Below are positions 12,701 to 27,700 of a stretch of DNA of 64,000 bases, in pieces. The stretch covers positions 1,488,001-1,552,000 of the forward strand of contig JAZGUH010000331.1 in assembly GCA_037893225.1 (NCBI GenBank). Direction: 5' to 3'. The notes beneath the pieces are model-generated. The model searched no databases. It had not been told where the DNA came from and saw only the letters and a list, made by a program, of their open reading frames with translations. The translations under genes and the position numbers were made by a program. Source of the stretch: Hippasteria phrygiana. Taxonomy: Eukaryota; Echinodermata; Asteroidea; Valvatida; Goniasteridae. Numbering within the stretch: the stretch's first letter is position 1; each line of letters opens with the position of its first letter.

Positions 12701-15700
12701 ACCTTCTCATACACACAATTTCTGTTATGAGGTACCAGAACTCAATCGCATGCAGCACATGCGGTACCGTGCATGTACAATGCGTGTTGAGTCAAGCGAG
12801 CGTGGACAGGGAGACGGCCGGGGCCTTGGCTGCTCGAGACGGCAACCACAGGGAACGTCGTCGCGGTGGTGCGCGTGAGTCCGGGACACGATTGGAATGC
12901 TCGGTGCCTTTAGAGTTGGAATGGCTCCAGCCTTCAAACGGAATTGTGCCTTCAAACCCAGCTGAGTTTTCATACTAATACTATCATCTATACAGTCTTT
13001 GGCGAAATGTTCTGCACATATTTTCGACCATTTCGACAGCCCAAAATAAGATATTGTACTTGTCTACAAAGCGGACCCACTGTCGCCTTTGAGCTCCATT
13101 CAGCACTGGGAATCGCAGGAAGGTTAGGTCAGGGTTTTTGTCGCTGTTCCTAGTACAACCCCCAACTACACACGATCGAGGCATAATGATTATCTCAGAA
13201 CCATGCTCATACTGAAATAATATCAAAATTAGAAAAAATAGACGGGAAAACTGAGGAGTTATGTCGACCAAAACTCTTCCAGCAGCATCAACTCCACGTA
13301 CGTACATGCATAGTGTTTGGCTGTAGCATCGACCGACTCTACACGTGTACGTCACGGGGTCACGTACATACATTTACATACATAATGAGCTTTCGCGAAA
13401 CAGGATAAATGGTTCAGAATAACAACCCTTTTTTTTTTTAATAGAAAAATCCCTCTCGTCTGGAAACTAATCTCCATCAGTTAAAAGAGTATTTAAACTG
13501 TCGGGAAAAGTCCAAAAAGTCAACAACAAAATTTAACCTTCAACTGGTTTTGCGTAGACATCTCATGCTCAATAAATAGTGACCTGTTTTGGGCGAGTGA
13601 GGTACCATTTTAAAGAAAAGATCTACATGTACATAATACTAATTTGGTGACATCAGTTTGATGTTGATTAATATGGGATATATGATCTTCAGTTTCGGTA
13701 TATTTATTTTTTAGTAACCCTGTATAATACATGATTTGAGGCTTCAAATGGTCTAATATCAGTATCAGTGTCGATTTTTTACACAATGTAACAATCTCTA
13801 ATGAGATACAGCAATCTCCTCGACGTCTTCTCATTAAGAGACTAATGCAAATGTTCATGCTTAAGCAAGCTTACAACCACATATGTAGACCATGCGCACT
13901 TGTACAAATGTTCGGAAGCCCTTTGGTTCCAAATGGGAACTGCATTTTTCCCGCAGTGATTATTAAATGTTGTAACCACAAACTGATCCCAGTATCGTTA
14001 TAATTACTCAATTATGGTTCATAAACATGCCTCAGCACGCAAGAACTTTTGAGTTGGAAACTTGGTTTATTACTAACTTGCAAACTTCACTCACTGATAT
14101 TTTCACATACAATGGGTGCCCTATATTGAATGGTCAGTATATCACGATGTGCACTTGGGGGTTGAACTCTCGACTTCAGATGGATCAAGCATGGACCCTT
14201 TCTGTCAAGTGTCGAAATTAAGTCAGACTGACTTACTAGCGTTGCCAAGTCCTTTGAGTACTCAGTATATTACACTCCTCTTCCCTATTAGACGTATCCA
14301 AACTGAAGGTATTAACTGTTCTGGCCACAATTTCTGCACAATTACAACATTAGTAACATTGTTCAAAATCACTTTTTTCAAATCCACTCAAAAAGAACTT
14401 CTTTTTTTCAACTAAACTAAACTACCGATAAACACCTTTCAAGTACAGGGGTGGGCGACCCTGACTTGCCACTGCACTGATGACGTATGCCTCAGAGGTG
14501 TGTGGCTGTAATCACCTTATTTGTTAGAAAAGCATTATTTTTATGGACCATAGTTAGCTCATTACAAACTGGATTTTTACCTTCTGCCCTGCCATGGCAG
14601 CCCTGAATTCCTGCAGCAACGATCTGGCCACCTGGAGACCACTCCCACTCATGACAAGTCTCTTAGCAACAAGCAGACCACTCTTTCGCAACCTCCAAGC
14701 TGGGTGTTGTAGGGTTGTCATCAAGGCCTGATGGTACAGCCTAAAAGGTGGGTAAACAGAAATGATATGAGAGTGACTCAATCCTGCATTGTGACAAGCT
14801 CCAGAAGGCTAAGCGGTCATGGAGTGCCATGGCCAAGAGATAACGGAACCCAATTCCAGGGCATAGTCAGGGGACATACTGTATGGTGCTTCCGCCCCTG
14901 GGCAAAGTACTTAAATACACTGACTTTCATACATGTTCTATATATCCAGCAAGATATGGGACCAAGGGGTACGCCTCTCTTGTCCCTGTACCCTGTACAC
15001 ACTCTAGATTTGTTACCTAACACATTCACATTCACTTTCCCATTCCCCCCCCCCCCCCCACGGATATTTGAAAGGAATAACTGAGATCCTGGGAACACAA
15101 TGACCAACACAAATATTTTGCTTCAAATGATGTTCTGCTAGCTACATTACAAAGACAGTGGGGCATGTATGGATGGCAGAGGCAGTAACATACAGGTTTC
15201 AATTTAAAAACAAAGAAAAAAGATCATGGTGTGTAATATAGATTTGTGACAGTGACTCAGATTGATTAAGTCTGCTTAAAGTCATATGTTTTGTTGACTT
15301 GTAACAAGATTTGATAAAAATCAAAATTGTTTTGTTTTAAAGATGGTTGTGTATATTATTATATTCTACTTTTAAATGATCTTTTCAACCACAGCAAATT
15401 TGGGGTGAATGCTTTGTGTAGCCCAATGGGGCGGCCTCCAAGGCAATGTGTCCCTTTAAATGATACTTTTTATTTGGTGTATTCCGATGGACCTTGTAAC
15501 TTGTTTTCTTTCCTTAAAACCCTTACTCCCTAGGGTGTGTAGAAAATCCTATTAAAATTGGAGGATTCAGGACTGTTAGGGTTAATCTCTGACACACTGT
15601 ACAATTTTATGAGAATGTTTTCCATTTCAAATATTTGACCTGAATGTTATTTTTTATCCATCCTATATTTGCTCTTGCACTATCGGATGTTGATGAAATT

Positions 15701-18700
15701 ACATAAAATATAAAATAAGTAAATAAATTATAGATTACGATATTTGATATGATTCACATGACATGTCATAAAAAAGAAATTAATCGCTACTGTAGGATCA
15801 TCAGATTAATTTTTAATTTTTGATTTCTTGACCCTGAAGGACATATACATGTAGATTGTCACTATAGACAGTCCTCTTTGGGCAATATGCCATTGCCAGC
15901 TATATCAGCTGCATCTATTCACGGCAGGTATAATGTTCTCTCATTACATTCAACTTATTTCTCATCACATCCCATAGTGTTGCCGTCACACAGGTGTGAT
16001 CAAAAGTTTCAAAAACTACTGTTTGGCTGTGAGACGATTATCAGATTTTTAACCCTTAACCAGTTCACGCCGGAATTATTTTTCACGAGCCTGGGTGCCA
16101 GACGGGTTCAGGCCTTTATCTGTGGGTAGCGCACCCTAGCCTCGCTCACTGCGAGCTGGTCACTGACAGATATTTCCGCTGGATCCTTGCCCCGCTGAGT
16201 GCGTGTATACACGTCATCCGACGCGAACTGGTTAAAGAAGTACACAACCATCTTTGTCCTACTGTGAGCATGCTAACCTCAACTTTGCAGTTTTAAGAGA
16301 TTAAAGTTTCTCTTCTCATCTTGGAGAAATGTCAAAATTAGCAGTTTTCGGGATCCCTTGTGTAGGATGGAAAGAACTTTTCCGTCACAACATTACATAA
16401 CAGAAAGGTGCTGTTTGGTTTAGCCATCATTGGTCATTATACTTGCATTTTATTTTCTGGGGACGTACTGGCACCCCACTGCAGAGAGAATTTGAAAATG
16501 TGCATGATTATTTTTTCCTAACTCTTAAACGTGAGCACCTCTGACAGATTTTTCATTACAAGAGTAATGACAGATCGTTCATTAAAATTGACACATTTTC
16601 CAATAAGTAAGATTCTGGCTTACAAAGTATCCCTTTTTCAGTCTGAAATCAGGAAATTACAAACGCAATTGGCCTGTACGGAGCTTCACCCAGAGCTGGG
16701 TTAGCACAGAACTGCAGGCCGCTAGCACAGAATTCAGTCTTATGGAGTCCTTGAAATTGGGTCCTGCACTTGACCAACTGGATTTTGCAATTTTATGCCA
16801 TGGTATAACAATCTCAACTGAATCCAACCTTTCTGCTCCTGGTCGAAGCTTGTCTGGATGCTCCAAAAGCAGTTTCTCACTCAGATGCTGCAAAGTCCGC
16901 AAAGCTAAAAACAAACAATGGCAATGGTTATTAATAGTGAGTGATCTCATCAAAACAAGGGAAAACGTTATTTCTTCTGCTAAAGCTAAAGTTGTATCAC
17001 TTTGGTTGCGATAATGAAAGCCAGTACATGTGCAGCATAATGGCATGACATGCATGTCATAACATTGTTATGGTCGATTTCACAAAATTTACAAATTTAC
17101 AAACAAAAATTCATACTTCAGTATTTTTCGTAAATTTTCGTACGAAATACGGAAAATCTGTACTGGTTTGGCAGCTCTGTGATACATCTATATAGGTATA
17201 ACCTCTGAGTGTCAGCTGCCTTATTTAAGACCTACCATCTTCAGATGCTGCAGACAGAAACCTCTCTGATACAAAGAGCTGCTTGTCAGGGTCAGACACT
17301 ACGTCAAACACCCATGCCAGCTTGGACTCTGCAGATACAAAGTTCACAATTTGTAATCAAGGAATGATACATTTTAAGAGGCTTCTCAGTAAACTTTGGC
17401 CATTGCGATGCATGTTATCCATTGGGTCACAAACCAACTTATCTTGATCACTGGTATTTAACAGGGGTGAGATTGGCCAAAAATGAAAAATACAAAAAAT
17501 CCACGAAAAATCCACGAGGACCCCAGATCAACATATAGTTTGTATTTGCCTAAAGGCACCCCTTATAAAAATATCGGTTTGTATTGGTCTATATCCACTT
17601 TTACAGGTAAAAACACCTTTAGGACAACCCCTCAGGAATTCCAGATTGCAAAAGAGATTATGAAATCCCAACAAAAAATCCTGAAATCAGGAAAAATTCT
17701 GACAAATCTCACCCCTGATTTAAAAAAAATATCTAAAGTTGTCTTCACTTCTAATGGCTGATATCTCACACTACATGAATACAAATCCAACACGTTCTGC
17801 TGCAGTTAGGAAATTATACAGCCGGAATTTCATGGCACATGTATCTATGCTGTTGATTATACAATAAGTGCCGTTGTTGTGTAGTTCAAAAGGTGTCTGA
17901 AACTTTGTAAAACTTTCATTTAACTGATTATTTGACAAGGTAATTATTAAATGCAGCTTATAAGTTTGTGACGATCACTACATCTTTCAAAACTGTCTCT
18001 TTTGGACTTTCTAAGTGTATTATCGATTGCGCAGCAAATCACTATACATCACTTTGTGACATAATCCTTGTTTTCATATTTACTTGGCACAGCCATATTA
18101 GCTTAATTAGCATATTAAAAGTCCATTAAAATAAAACTTGGTGAAAATAAAGCCTTGGATGAAAGCAACAAATAAATGCAGGAATGTGTTTTTCCTGAAT
18201 TTTACAGACCAACAGTTCATGGAATGCATGATGGCATGTATTTAAATACTAATAGCAGATTTAACATGATACATGTATGCCCATCCCTCTATATTTATGG
18301 ACTAGACAACATGTACCCGCAACCTTCACAAAACCTTGCGCAATTATTTAAATCCACGCGCATTGACCAATAGGATTACGACTTTTGGTCAGGTAAATTA
18401 GCAACAGTTGCTACAGGCGTGGTCCGCCATTAGCTTGGTCAAGCTCGGTCAAACTTTGTCACATGCGCTGTGAAAAGTGTACACAAACAAATGTGTTTTG
18501 GTGCGGCCGGGCACCGTATTTTTTTTAATAAAAGTGGGCAGTTGGTAAAATTCGGAGGTAGCCGGAGCTTACCGGAGGTAGGTTTTCTAGCCTTACAAAT
18601 TGGTTACCTGTTAATAATATTCACTGATATTATACCATTATATCGGTGAAATCTAGGAGGAATGAAACATTTCAAATACAAAAGTAGTCATTCTTTTGGT

Positions 18701-21700
18701 CAGTAGAAAGCACAGAAGTATAATATATATATGAGGTAACCAGAAAACGTAGAGTCTTCTTTAATATTAGACTATGGTATAATTGCGTCGTAACATCCTT
18801 GGTTTATTTTATTCTAATACTAACTAACCCAGCAACACAGCTACATCTACTTTCTGCAACGAGCCCGTCTTTTCCGAAACACACATTTAAGCAACATTTC
18901 CCCGCAACAGCAACTTGACCATCCTTCATGACTTCACAAATGACTTTATGTACATACCCCTCCTTATAATAACCCTTAACTTTCGCCCGCTTGCTAATTT
19001 TGTCCCCACCTAAAGAATTTAAATCCACCGCCTTTGGCAGAACACCGAGTCGTGTCGTCGACATTGTGCATGTATTTGTCCGGGTCGCTGTGCGTTACAC
19101 GTAATGTTTGTGTACTTAGACGTAAAGCTTGACCGAGGTAATGGCGTCGCCATGCCGTTGCTAAGGTGGGCGGGGCTTATGGTCAAATCCGGATCAGTCC
19201 ATTACTCGCTGACCCTTTTTTCGCCTCTCGTACAATGAATCTCCTTCCTCCACAGATGGCACGGGGAAGGGGGGGGGGATATGAGGTTGAATCTACCATA
19301 AGCATACTTGGCAATGAATATTGTTCTGATTTGATAAGAGCTTCATTTCATGCAGGTAAACAAATCTACTTGCAAAGCAAATAAACTTGTGTACTTGTGA
19401 AATTGGGCCAGGTATGTGCAACTAAAATTTACTGACTGGTCAGTATGCACATACCTGGCAGTTGAGGCCCTTTCTCAAAATAGATCACAGTGCTTACAGA
19501 TTTTGTTTGCTAACCTGCATCTATGTCTGCTGCATACATCAAGATCATGAGATAGGCAGCTGACAGACCTTCTGTTAATATGGTTACCAGGGTGGACTGA
19601 GACTGAGCACGCTCCAAGGATTGCTTGAGCAGGGGCAGTAGTGTCACTGCCTGAAGGAGGGTGTCACCTAGGTACAAGAAAAATGAAAACAAAAATTGCC
19701 TTGGAGACTCCTGTGATATAAAAAGCTTCCCATGTCTACAGAGCTTCAAGACCAGGGCCCAATTTCATAGAGCTGCTTAAGCCAAAAAAATGCTTAAGCA
19801 CAAAAAACTTTGCTTTGTAAAATCATGTTACCTCCATGTGATTGTCATGCTAAGCAAACAACAGCTAAATACTGGTCACAAGCAATAGCCATAACAGGGA
19901 GTTTTGGCTGGTAAGCTGGTTTTACTAAGCAATACTTTTTGTACCTAAGAATGTTTTTGTGCAAGCAGCTCTATGAAATTGGCCTCATTGTACTTCCATC
20001 TTTACTGGCATTTATTTTTATTTCAAATGGTCAAGCAGAAACCTTAGACGACGATTTTAAAGTAACTTTTGTCATAAGATACCTTCAATTATATTATTTT
20101 CTCTCAACATAAGTTTAAAGAAGGTGCAGTTTTGTTTAGCCTTTGAAAATAAATGATTTGAGTGCCTTTTATTATTACAAGTGATTGAAAACACCGATTT
20201 TAGGAAATCAGTACCATCAATTTCCCAATTTTAATTAAAAAGTGACATGGAATTCATTCTATGAACAAAATGACGAGTAAGAAAAAGCTCCCCAAACACC
20301 TGATCTATAGAATATTACCTCTGAAAGCTGCCAGCATACACTGAATGTAGCCATTTCTGACAGCTGATGTAGACTGCTTGAGGGCCATGCCTTTACTGAA
20401 CCAGTCAATCAGCTTTGGTGGTACCTTACTGGTGAACTTGGCACACCATAGAGACAGCATGGACAAAGTATGCACCAATGTAGCCTCATGCACTGATAAT
20501 ACAAATAAGGATCTGATTAACAAGTCAAACAGCTAATGGTACTAATTACATTAATTAGTTGATACACAAAATAAAATGTATACCCCATGTTTCATTCACA
20601 TGAAATACAAAAAGCCCACAACACTATTTTTTATGCTTCAACCATTTTAAATGACAAACTCATAAATTAACCTATCAGCACAAAATGAGTGGAAAATCGC
20701 AACATCGTTTTCTAAATTAAAAGCTGAAACAATTTTTCATTGAAAAGTCAATTTGGGAATATTTACATTTTACATTTGAAAATCCCTATTCTATCATATC
20801 CACAATTTTTAAAACTTTTTAAAACTGCTGACAGTTTGGGAGGCCGCCAACATAGGGCAAGATAGCTCAGTTGGAAGAGCGCCGGTGCGGTGGCCCGGGG
20901 GTAGCAGGTTCGAATCCCGCTCCTGCCAGTTTCTTTGTTCACTTTGGAAAAGTTTTAAAACTTAATTCAATCTCCAAATATTTTGGGGGTGATTTCTTTT
21001 TAGAACCTAGGTTATAGTGTGTCCAGGTCACAAACTGTGAGCTTCATTTTTCTCAAAACATGGGGTCAAGACTTCAAAAGTTTAGAGAGGGGCCAGCCCC
21101 AGGAAAGAGATACAGCAACAAACAATACATCAAATTAAAGCCTATTGCACATATTTTCAGGAAACACCATCATCTCAGTTTACAACTTGTGCTAGTTTTC
21201 CACCTGTCACAACTCACAAACGTTCTTTACCCCTAGGGTGTGTGGAAATTCGAATTGATATTGATGGATTCAGCAGTGTTAGGGTTAGTACCTGGATCTA
21301 AATACTCTTCTGTTATCTTGGAACATCTAGTGATGTTTGGTGTTATACAGTCTCTTTAAAGCCCCAGTCCCACTAGGACCTACGATTTCCAGCGACCAGT
21401 TCAGTCGTGCGACTAGGGCCGGTCGTGGATATTTCCTGTGATTTGAGCCTAGCAGTCACATTGTAAGACCAGTCGTGCGACCTGTAGAAGACTTGTTGCC
21501 GACTGATAGCACCACTAATCGCACCACTAATCGCACACTACCCACGGCTACGTACGAGTGGTAAGGTCCTGTCACACGACTGGCTATGACCAATCGTGCG
21601 ACAGGTGCCGACTGGCTGTGACTGATCGCGCGACTGGTAGTGACTGGCTGCGACCTGTCTTGACCAGTCGTGCGACTATAAATACAGGGCTGGCAGAGCA

Positions 21701-24700
21701 GGGATTTCAGCAGAACGAGCCACCTATATATACCCCGGCTGAACGGTCTTGGGCAGTGGCACGACCGACGCAGGACAACTCACGAGTATTCGTACGACTT
21801 GTCGTGGAGTCGCACGACTAGTCATGCTTAGTCGTGCAACTAGTCGTGCAATCAGGTCTACTCGCACAAGTCATGCCAGTAGCTATTTCACTGAAAAGAC
21901 TCATGAATCCTTGTCGTACCACTACTCAACTTAATGAGTTGGAGCTAATCAACAAAGAAGTCTCAAAACTATCTAAAGAAAGTTGGGAAAAAATGCTTTA
22001 GTGCGCCAAGGTAGACAACTGCACAATATGAAAAATGTCTCAAATATAAACAAGGCGTCTCTCTTCAGCCAATTAAGATGTTAGCATGAAGAGTGCTTAA
22101 AATGTGATATCAATCTAAAACAACTGGGTACTAGAATCCAAACAATACTGTTTTGATAATCTGGGAATTAATCAAGAGACTTGCCTTCCTGTTGCAGGGG
22201 CCCAATGAACTGTTCCAGGATAGAAGAAGCCACTGACTGAACTGAAGCACTTCCCATGACTCCATTGTAGCTGAGATTACCAATACCAGACAGCATGCTC
22301 ATGCGCTGTGTTACAATGGTGAGTTTGCCCTCTGAACCTGTTATGGAAACACCATAATCCATCACTGCATCCATCATCATTTCATGATGTAAATGTTGAT
22401 GAGCTACATTTTGTATTTAATATTAAGTAAGATTTGAGGCTTTGCATGGTGGAGATACTAATAAATGAAAGGTTTGCAGAAACACCATGTGGAAATATTT
22501 CTCAATTGAGAGAGCAGTTATGAAAAGAACCAGTGGTATAAACTCTGACACACATTTCTAGTTTTCATAACCAAACAAGGCTGATGTGAGAAGCCTGCTA
22601 TAAACTGCAACAAGATCTTACAGCTAAAGCAAAATGGGTTGTTTTTTCGGCTCAGATCAATAAATCCTGTAGGATTGTAGACTTATGGCACCTGTTGAAC
22701 AGGGTAAGGATTAATACAGGGCTTGGTTACAGCTACAGGTGTCGGGGTGACATTTTAACATGTACTCTTGTACATTTAGACACTATGATGTGCAATAAAT
22801 GAACAATTTAAACTCCATGTTTTTCATAATTTTTGCCTTTAGCCAAAGATTGCCTTTCAGCATGGAATTAAAGGTAATATACACAATTTGCTTTTGCTGT
22901 AATTTTCAGAAATGGATTTGGGAGTTAGTATTTTATAGCATGCTAGCAAATACTGCAACATTGACCCGTTTAAAGTTTAAATGCATATACATGTAGATGT
23001 TGGGGGAAAAAAATAAAAAATTCTGTTCTAGTAGTCTGGTTCCCTGACCCTACTTTAGAAAAATCAGAGAAATTTATAAAATCAGGGAATTATCTTGTCG
23101 GGGAACTAGACTACATTGTATTTTTAATGATTGTCGGCCAACAGTCGTTGAAAAATGATATAAAATGTTCACTTTTCTTGAAAAAAACAGCACACCAGGT
23201 ACTATGATTTCACAGGATGCTTGAGACTGCTATTTACTTTAATACAGACTAGTATGGTATTTCGTAATCATTCAGTAGTTTTCTTTTATGTTTGCAACCT
23301 TGTATGCTACCTTTAATATTTGACCAGGTCTGTGAAAATAATTCACATGTCATTCGGTGTGCCTTTACTGTATGGATTTGTACATAAGCTAGAGAAGGTG
23401 AACAAAACTAAAGATTCTGACTTTTTAATGTTTGTTTTTGTTTTTGTTTTTTTTCAAGTCGGCATTTTTTTTGTAGAGCTTATACTACACATGTACATGA
23501 AAAGTTCTAAATATCTAAATTGAACTGAAAAGGAGTCTTTGGCAGATGTCTTGGTCATTAATATGCATGCTGTTGATTTCACAAAGTAAGATTCCTGTTT
23601 CAATTTTTTTATGAAAGCAAAAACATTCAGACACTGAAAACCTCAAATCCCATTTAAATCTACCACCGATTTAAGATTCGTTTTTAGAGTGGTTAAAAAA
23701 CTTAATCTGTTTAGTATAAAGCACGATCAGACAAGCTCAGATGTTTGTAAACTTCAAAACTGGAGACATGGATCTGTCTTTCTCTTTGATCCGTTTGTAC
23801 TCCGTTTGATTTCAACTAATATTACTTACCATTTAGAACTGCAAAGAGGAGAGTAGCCAGGTGTTGTATGGCATCTCCATCACTGCACTGCATGGCAAGA
23901 TGCTTCGCAGCAATGGCTGCCTCTTCCCGCAAGACATCCTCCTTGGCATGCAGATGAGCTGAAATACACAAGGCAATGGCAGTCAAGTTACTTACATGTA
24001 AGTCGGTAAGTCACCAGTGTTGGAGTACTCGTACTCGTACTCGAGTACAACTCAAGTTCATGCAAGTACTCGGCCCGTACTCGACTATCAGTACTCAAAT
24101 ATTATTTGGACTTGGCCCGTACTCGATTCTTTGTACTCGAATTTTGCACGGACTCGATTATTTGGTACTTGGTACTTGACTCCAGTATTCGAGAGTATAA
24201 ATCGAGTACATTTCTTTTTAATCCATTCCATAGCTCAACCTGGAACGCAACGCTAGCGCGGTGGCACGGTTGCAGTCTGTAATACGGCCTTCGTGCGCTG
24301 GGTACAAGGAATGTGTTTTGCTAGTCTAGTTCCCGCCTCCCCAATACTACTAACATTCAAAGTCGTAGCACTGAGGATTAGTGAATCAGGAGCCAGCCAA
24401 GCCCATGCTTCTTATGTTCGCTCACCGCTTCACAGTTACAATTGAGGTCATTTCGGGATTTTTCCCAAGCAAAATCCTTGTCCCAGCGCTTCGTGAGCAC
24501 ATTAACCCTCAGGGCCAAAATCGACCCAGCTGCTGTACAGATCAAAACCTATCAAATGACAGATTGAAACACACACAAACTGTGAGAGTTGGTGTTAAGA
24601 GTTTTTGATAGCCTGTGATAGTTATAAGTATAGGAGGGTTAAGCACATGTATTGTCCGTTGCCTAGGGAAATCTTGGGAATTTTACAGAAATTATCTTTT

Positions 24701-27700
24701 GCGTATCGCAAAGCCTTTCACGTACACGTACATGTAGGCTACATGTGCTACATCATTGCATTTTTTCTTAGCTTTATGGTTGCATGAATGATTGTCGTCA
24801 GTTTCGGTTATATTTAAATGGGAATATCAAGATTGCCGGCTTTTTTTCAATACATGTATTTATGTAAAATTAAAATAAACAACCAGCAATTGAAGTCTCG
24901 CTTTTTGTTTGGTTTTTGTTAATTTTGGGTTTTTCTTGTGTACTTAATTGAGTTTGTTGCTTGAAAAAGGTTTCCTATGATAGCCAACACTTCAGGTGTA
25001 TACCCAGCTATCCATGATCTCTCTTATTTTTAAAGAAATGGTGAAAACAAAAAGTACAAGTACCAGTTCATTATTGATTTGATGAATTGTAAATATTGTT
25101 TACACTAATAAAAGTTGTTTAGTGTTAAACACTTGGTAAAGAAGATTGGATTGCATGTTGTGTTTTTTAATTTAATTTAGTTTAATTTAATTTAATTAAA
25201 TTTATTCACTTGCTTATTTATTTATTTATTATACTTGGAGTACTCTGTACTCGGATTTGAGGACTCGACTCCAACACTGTAAGTCACTGAGAATAGACCG
25301 ATCCAGTGAGCATCGCCCGATGGTGTTCTGACCAATCACATTTGTGGTTATGTCCGACATGGATGCACGCGCATGTGATGTGCGTGGCTGGAACATGCAG
25401 TGTCACAATGGAGAGGAACACGTGTTAATTGCCCATGTGCGTAATAGGCGGGGCTTACATGTATTTCACCAAACTTTTCTAGGAGGCGCCACAGTCCACC
25501 TGATTTTTAATTTGTGTATTTTTACATGTTGCTAGTCATGTTTGGCTGACTTTTTTGGCCGACAGCATGCAAAGCAGCAGGTCGCAGACTGCCAGGGCAG
25601 AGAGGGAACCCTGATGTTATTTAATCAAAACTAAAAAGAAAATGGCAGCTGAACAGCAAAAAAAAAAGAAGTAAAATGGGGTCATTCCGTGCCAAATCAC
25701 CTAGAGGTTGTCAGGGGTCAGACTCAAATTTGGATGAAACTTTTTCTAAAAATACCTCAGCATGTATCATGAACACACGAACAATTTTAGTGCCAAACTC
25801 CAAGTCGTTTCTGAGATACGATCTCCTGAAAATTCATACCCAGCCCACTTTTTCCATTCATAATTGCAGCGGTAACGATTTTTGCATTTTTGGAGGCCCA
25901 TATCTCCAAAATGCAGGGGGGGGGGGGGTAGATCATCCCAAATAAGGGTTTTTGGGGACCTATATCCTGCAAACTAAACCTGGTATGGTACTTTTGATAG
26001 CAGAATCTTGTAGAATGGATATCATTCATCCTATGGAGCAATTTCCAGGTACCAACCCTGATGTGTTTTAGAGATATGGACAAAAAAATATGAAGAAAAA
26101 AACGTCATCTGCGCAACTATGAATGGGGAAAATAGGGGCATGGTAGGAAATTTCAGGGGATCACATCTCAGAAACCACTTAGAGTTGGACACTAAAATGT
26201 TGCATGTGTTCATGAGACATGTTAAGGTACTTTTAGGAAAAGTTTCAACAAAATCTTTTCAGAGATTTAGCACGGAAAGTCCCAGTGGTATTTTTTGTTG
26301 ATAAAAACTTTTCTGAACGCTGAACTGATTCTTCATTTCAAATACCAAAAACAGTTATATTAAATGTGAAGATGGAATTTGTGTCGGGGATGTTGTAAAC
26401 CAAAAGAGATTTGTAGCCTTTCTGATGTATTGTACAAAGCACTGTATGTTCAATAGTCAATGCTTTCTGAGAACCTGTGAGAAAGATATTCATCAAACTG
26501 CAGCTTACTCTGGCAAGAACTGAACCCACGACCTCCTGCTTACACCACTCAACAACCAAGCTTGAAAGGGTCATCTGGCCGATGTAAACCATAATCATCC
26601 TCAAACACATCCATCTTCTCATTAATTCTATCTTCACATTAATTGCATGCTGCCCGCTGCTACATTGGATTCGAAACAGCCAGCCGACCCCGTCAAGCTT
26701 GGTGGTCAAGTGGTTAAGACATCTGCACTAGTAAGCAGGGGGTCGTTGGTTTGATTCCTGCCCAAGTAAGGCTGTGAATTTTTTCCCATAAGCTCTTTAA
26801 AAGTACCGAAGTACATGGTGCTTCATACACTACATCTGGAAGGGCAAAAATCTCTTCAGGTTTAATTCTCTAAAATGATGTTATACATGTATGCTAGTCA
26901 AAATTACAAAAAAAGGACATGTCCAACTTTCTAGTACTGAAGTGGGGACACTATTGAACACACAACATTCCAACATTCCTATTAGTCGAGAGCCTGTCAT
27001 GTGGGTGTGTTTAAACCTTTGTTTAAATATGGCTGGAAGTTGTTTAAAACCAGCCGAGTAAAAATTATCAAAAAAGGAGGAATTCCTCCTTTTTCCTTGT
27101 GTTTTATAACTGGTGAGCGGCCTGGTGACCAATAATGGCCCTCACTTTCAGCTCAGGCTATTATATCGGTGACCAAGCCCATCACCGTTTATGAACAAGA
27201 AGTTAATGCATGCTCCATCACACTTTTTATTCCCTTTCCATATGTGCTCCTTTCTTGCAGTTCTTTGTTTCATATATGATTCTTTTTATTTTATGATTCA
27301 ATTTTATTTATATACGGTCGCCGCTCTTTCCGATTTTTAACTAAAAAGTTTCTTTTTAAAATATATATTGTTCTAGCAATACAAATGTTAGTTTCACTTT
27401 GAACGAGACATCAAACATAAAAAAATCCCCCCCCCCCCCCCCCCAGAATAGTTACTTTATAAGTGTCAAATTACTTGGGGCCCGACAATAATTTGGCCGC
27501 ATCTTTGTAACCAAAATAAAAGCCTTGTTTTGGAAGGTTGCAGATGCCCAAATAGAGACAAAAAGTTGTTTTTACATTAATATAAAACGTTTTCAAAGTG
27601 AACAAAGAAAACTGGCAGGAGCGGGATTCGAACCTACGACCTCCGGAACACTGTACCGGTGAAAATGTATTCAAATTTACCTAGTCAGTTTCCCTTGTGG

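Noticed and set aside
16657..16828. Extension of GCN1 exon 13 as an intron-retaining coding end
   Set aside because: The frame stays open to a stop at 16655, but similarity to GCN1 ends exactly at the donor at 16829 and exon 14 continues the protein in phase.
20857..20931. Functional tRNA gene
   Set aside because: A and B boxes are good, but the anticodon arm is malformed and the same sequence with a common tail recurs at 8066 and 27592 as a SINE.
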